A stretch of 64,000 nucleotides of DNA from Paenibacillus sp. FSL R5-0341 (GTDB taxonomy: Bacteria > Bacillota > Bacilli > Paenibacillales > Paenibacillaceae). Below, piece by piece: positions 63,987 through 64,000 of the stretch. The stretch spans positions 682,001 to 746,000 of the forward strand of contig NZ_CP150241.1 of the NCBI RefSeq assembly GCF_037975235.1. The letters are read 5' to 3'. A program made the position numbers and the translations under genes. Positions within the stretch are counted from its first letter, which is position 1; each line of letters begins with the position of its first letter. The notes under the pieces were generated by a model. That model was not told where the DNA came from. It was given only the letters and a program-made list of their open reading frames with translations, and ran no database searches.

Positions 63987-64000
63987 GGATGTGCACTCCT

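Overview
The window looks like a chromosomal segment of a spore-forming Paenibacillus-type Firmicute. Supporting this are mid-range GC, strong AGGAGG-type ribosome binding sites with frequent TTG/GTG starts, two GerA-type spore germinant-receptor loci, an SLH-anchored surface protein, LipL-type lipoylation, the SodF-type superoxide dismutase, YesM/YesN-type sugar signalling, and non-coding repeats that resemble Paenibacillus intergenic repeats. No rRNA, tRNA, CRISPR array, phage, plasmid gene or transposase gene was found.

Layout. 1-10.6 kb is housekeeping: a partial alpha/beta hydrolase, acpS, mutY, sodA, a GNAT acetyltransferase, signal peptidase I, a QueG-Ogt fusion, an HD-GYP protein, a YneF-like protein, folE, lipL and a small protein. 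10.7-16.9 kb carries a 1206-residue SLH/GLUG surface protein, a DUF2935-SodF fusion and a membrane-anchored hydrolase. 17.2-24.1 kb holds an IclR regulator, a TPP riboswitch with thiC, two small genes of 53 and 55 codons, a racemase-family protein, and a WYL regulator with its probable target. 24.2-27.8 kb is a VanR-VanS-VanY-VanZ-like envelope cassette without vanH/A/X. 28-37 kb holds two unknown proteins, aconitase, an Amidase_6 protein, D-Ala-D-Ala ligase, a DUF2584-like protein, UvsE, an inositol monophosphatase-family protein and a small protein.

37.4-47.7 kb is a secreted SGNH hydrolase and then a rhamnogalacturonan-type uptake locus: YesM/YesN two-component pair, binding protein, two permeases, CE12 esterase and an ASRT-like protein. 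A CcpA (cre) site precedes the binding-protein gene, and a stem-loop separates it from the permeases. 47.8-51.5 kb is germination receptor locus 1 (B-A-C order). 51.7-60.1 kb has a DMT exporter with a divergent MocR regulator, gsaB, an LCP-family protein, a three-gene ABC transporter and a Bcp peroxiredoxin. 60.2-64 kb is germination receptor locus 2 (C, a small two-helix protein, then two tandem B paralogues); its A subunit is presumably outside the window.

The least-explained sequence is non-coding. There are two unrelated structured, MITE-like insertions with candidate target duplications (37159-37390 and 47036-47306). A set of four inverted 30-bp repeats lies between mutY and sodA. A nearly identical 17-nt palindrome occurs upstream of both the iclR-type gene and acnA. 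All coordinates, alignments and motif matches were made by eye; no database search was run.
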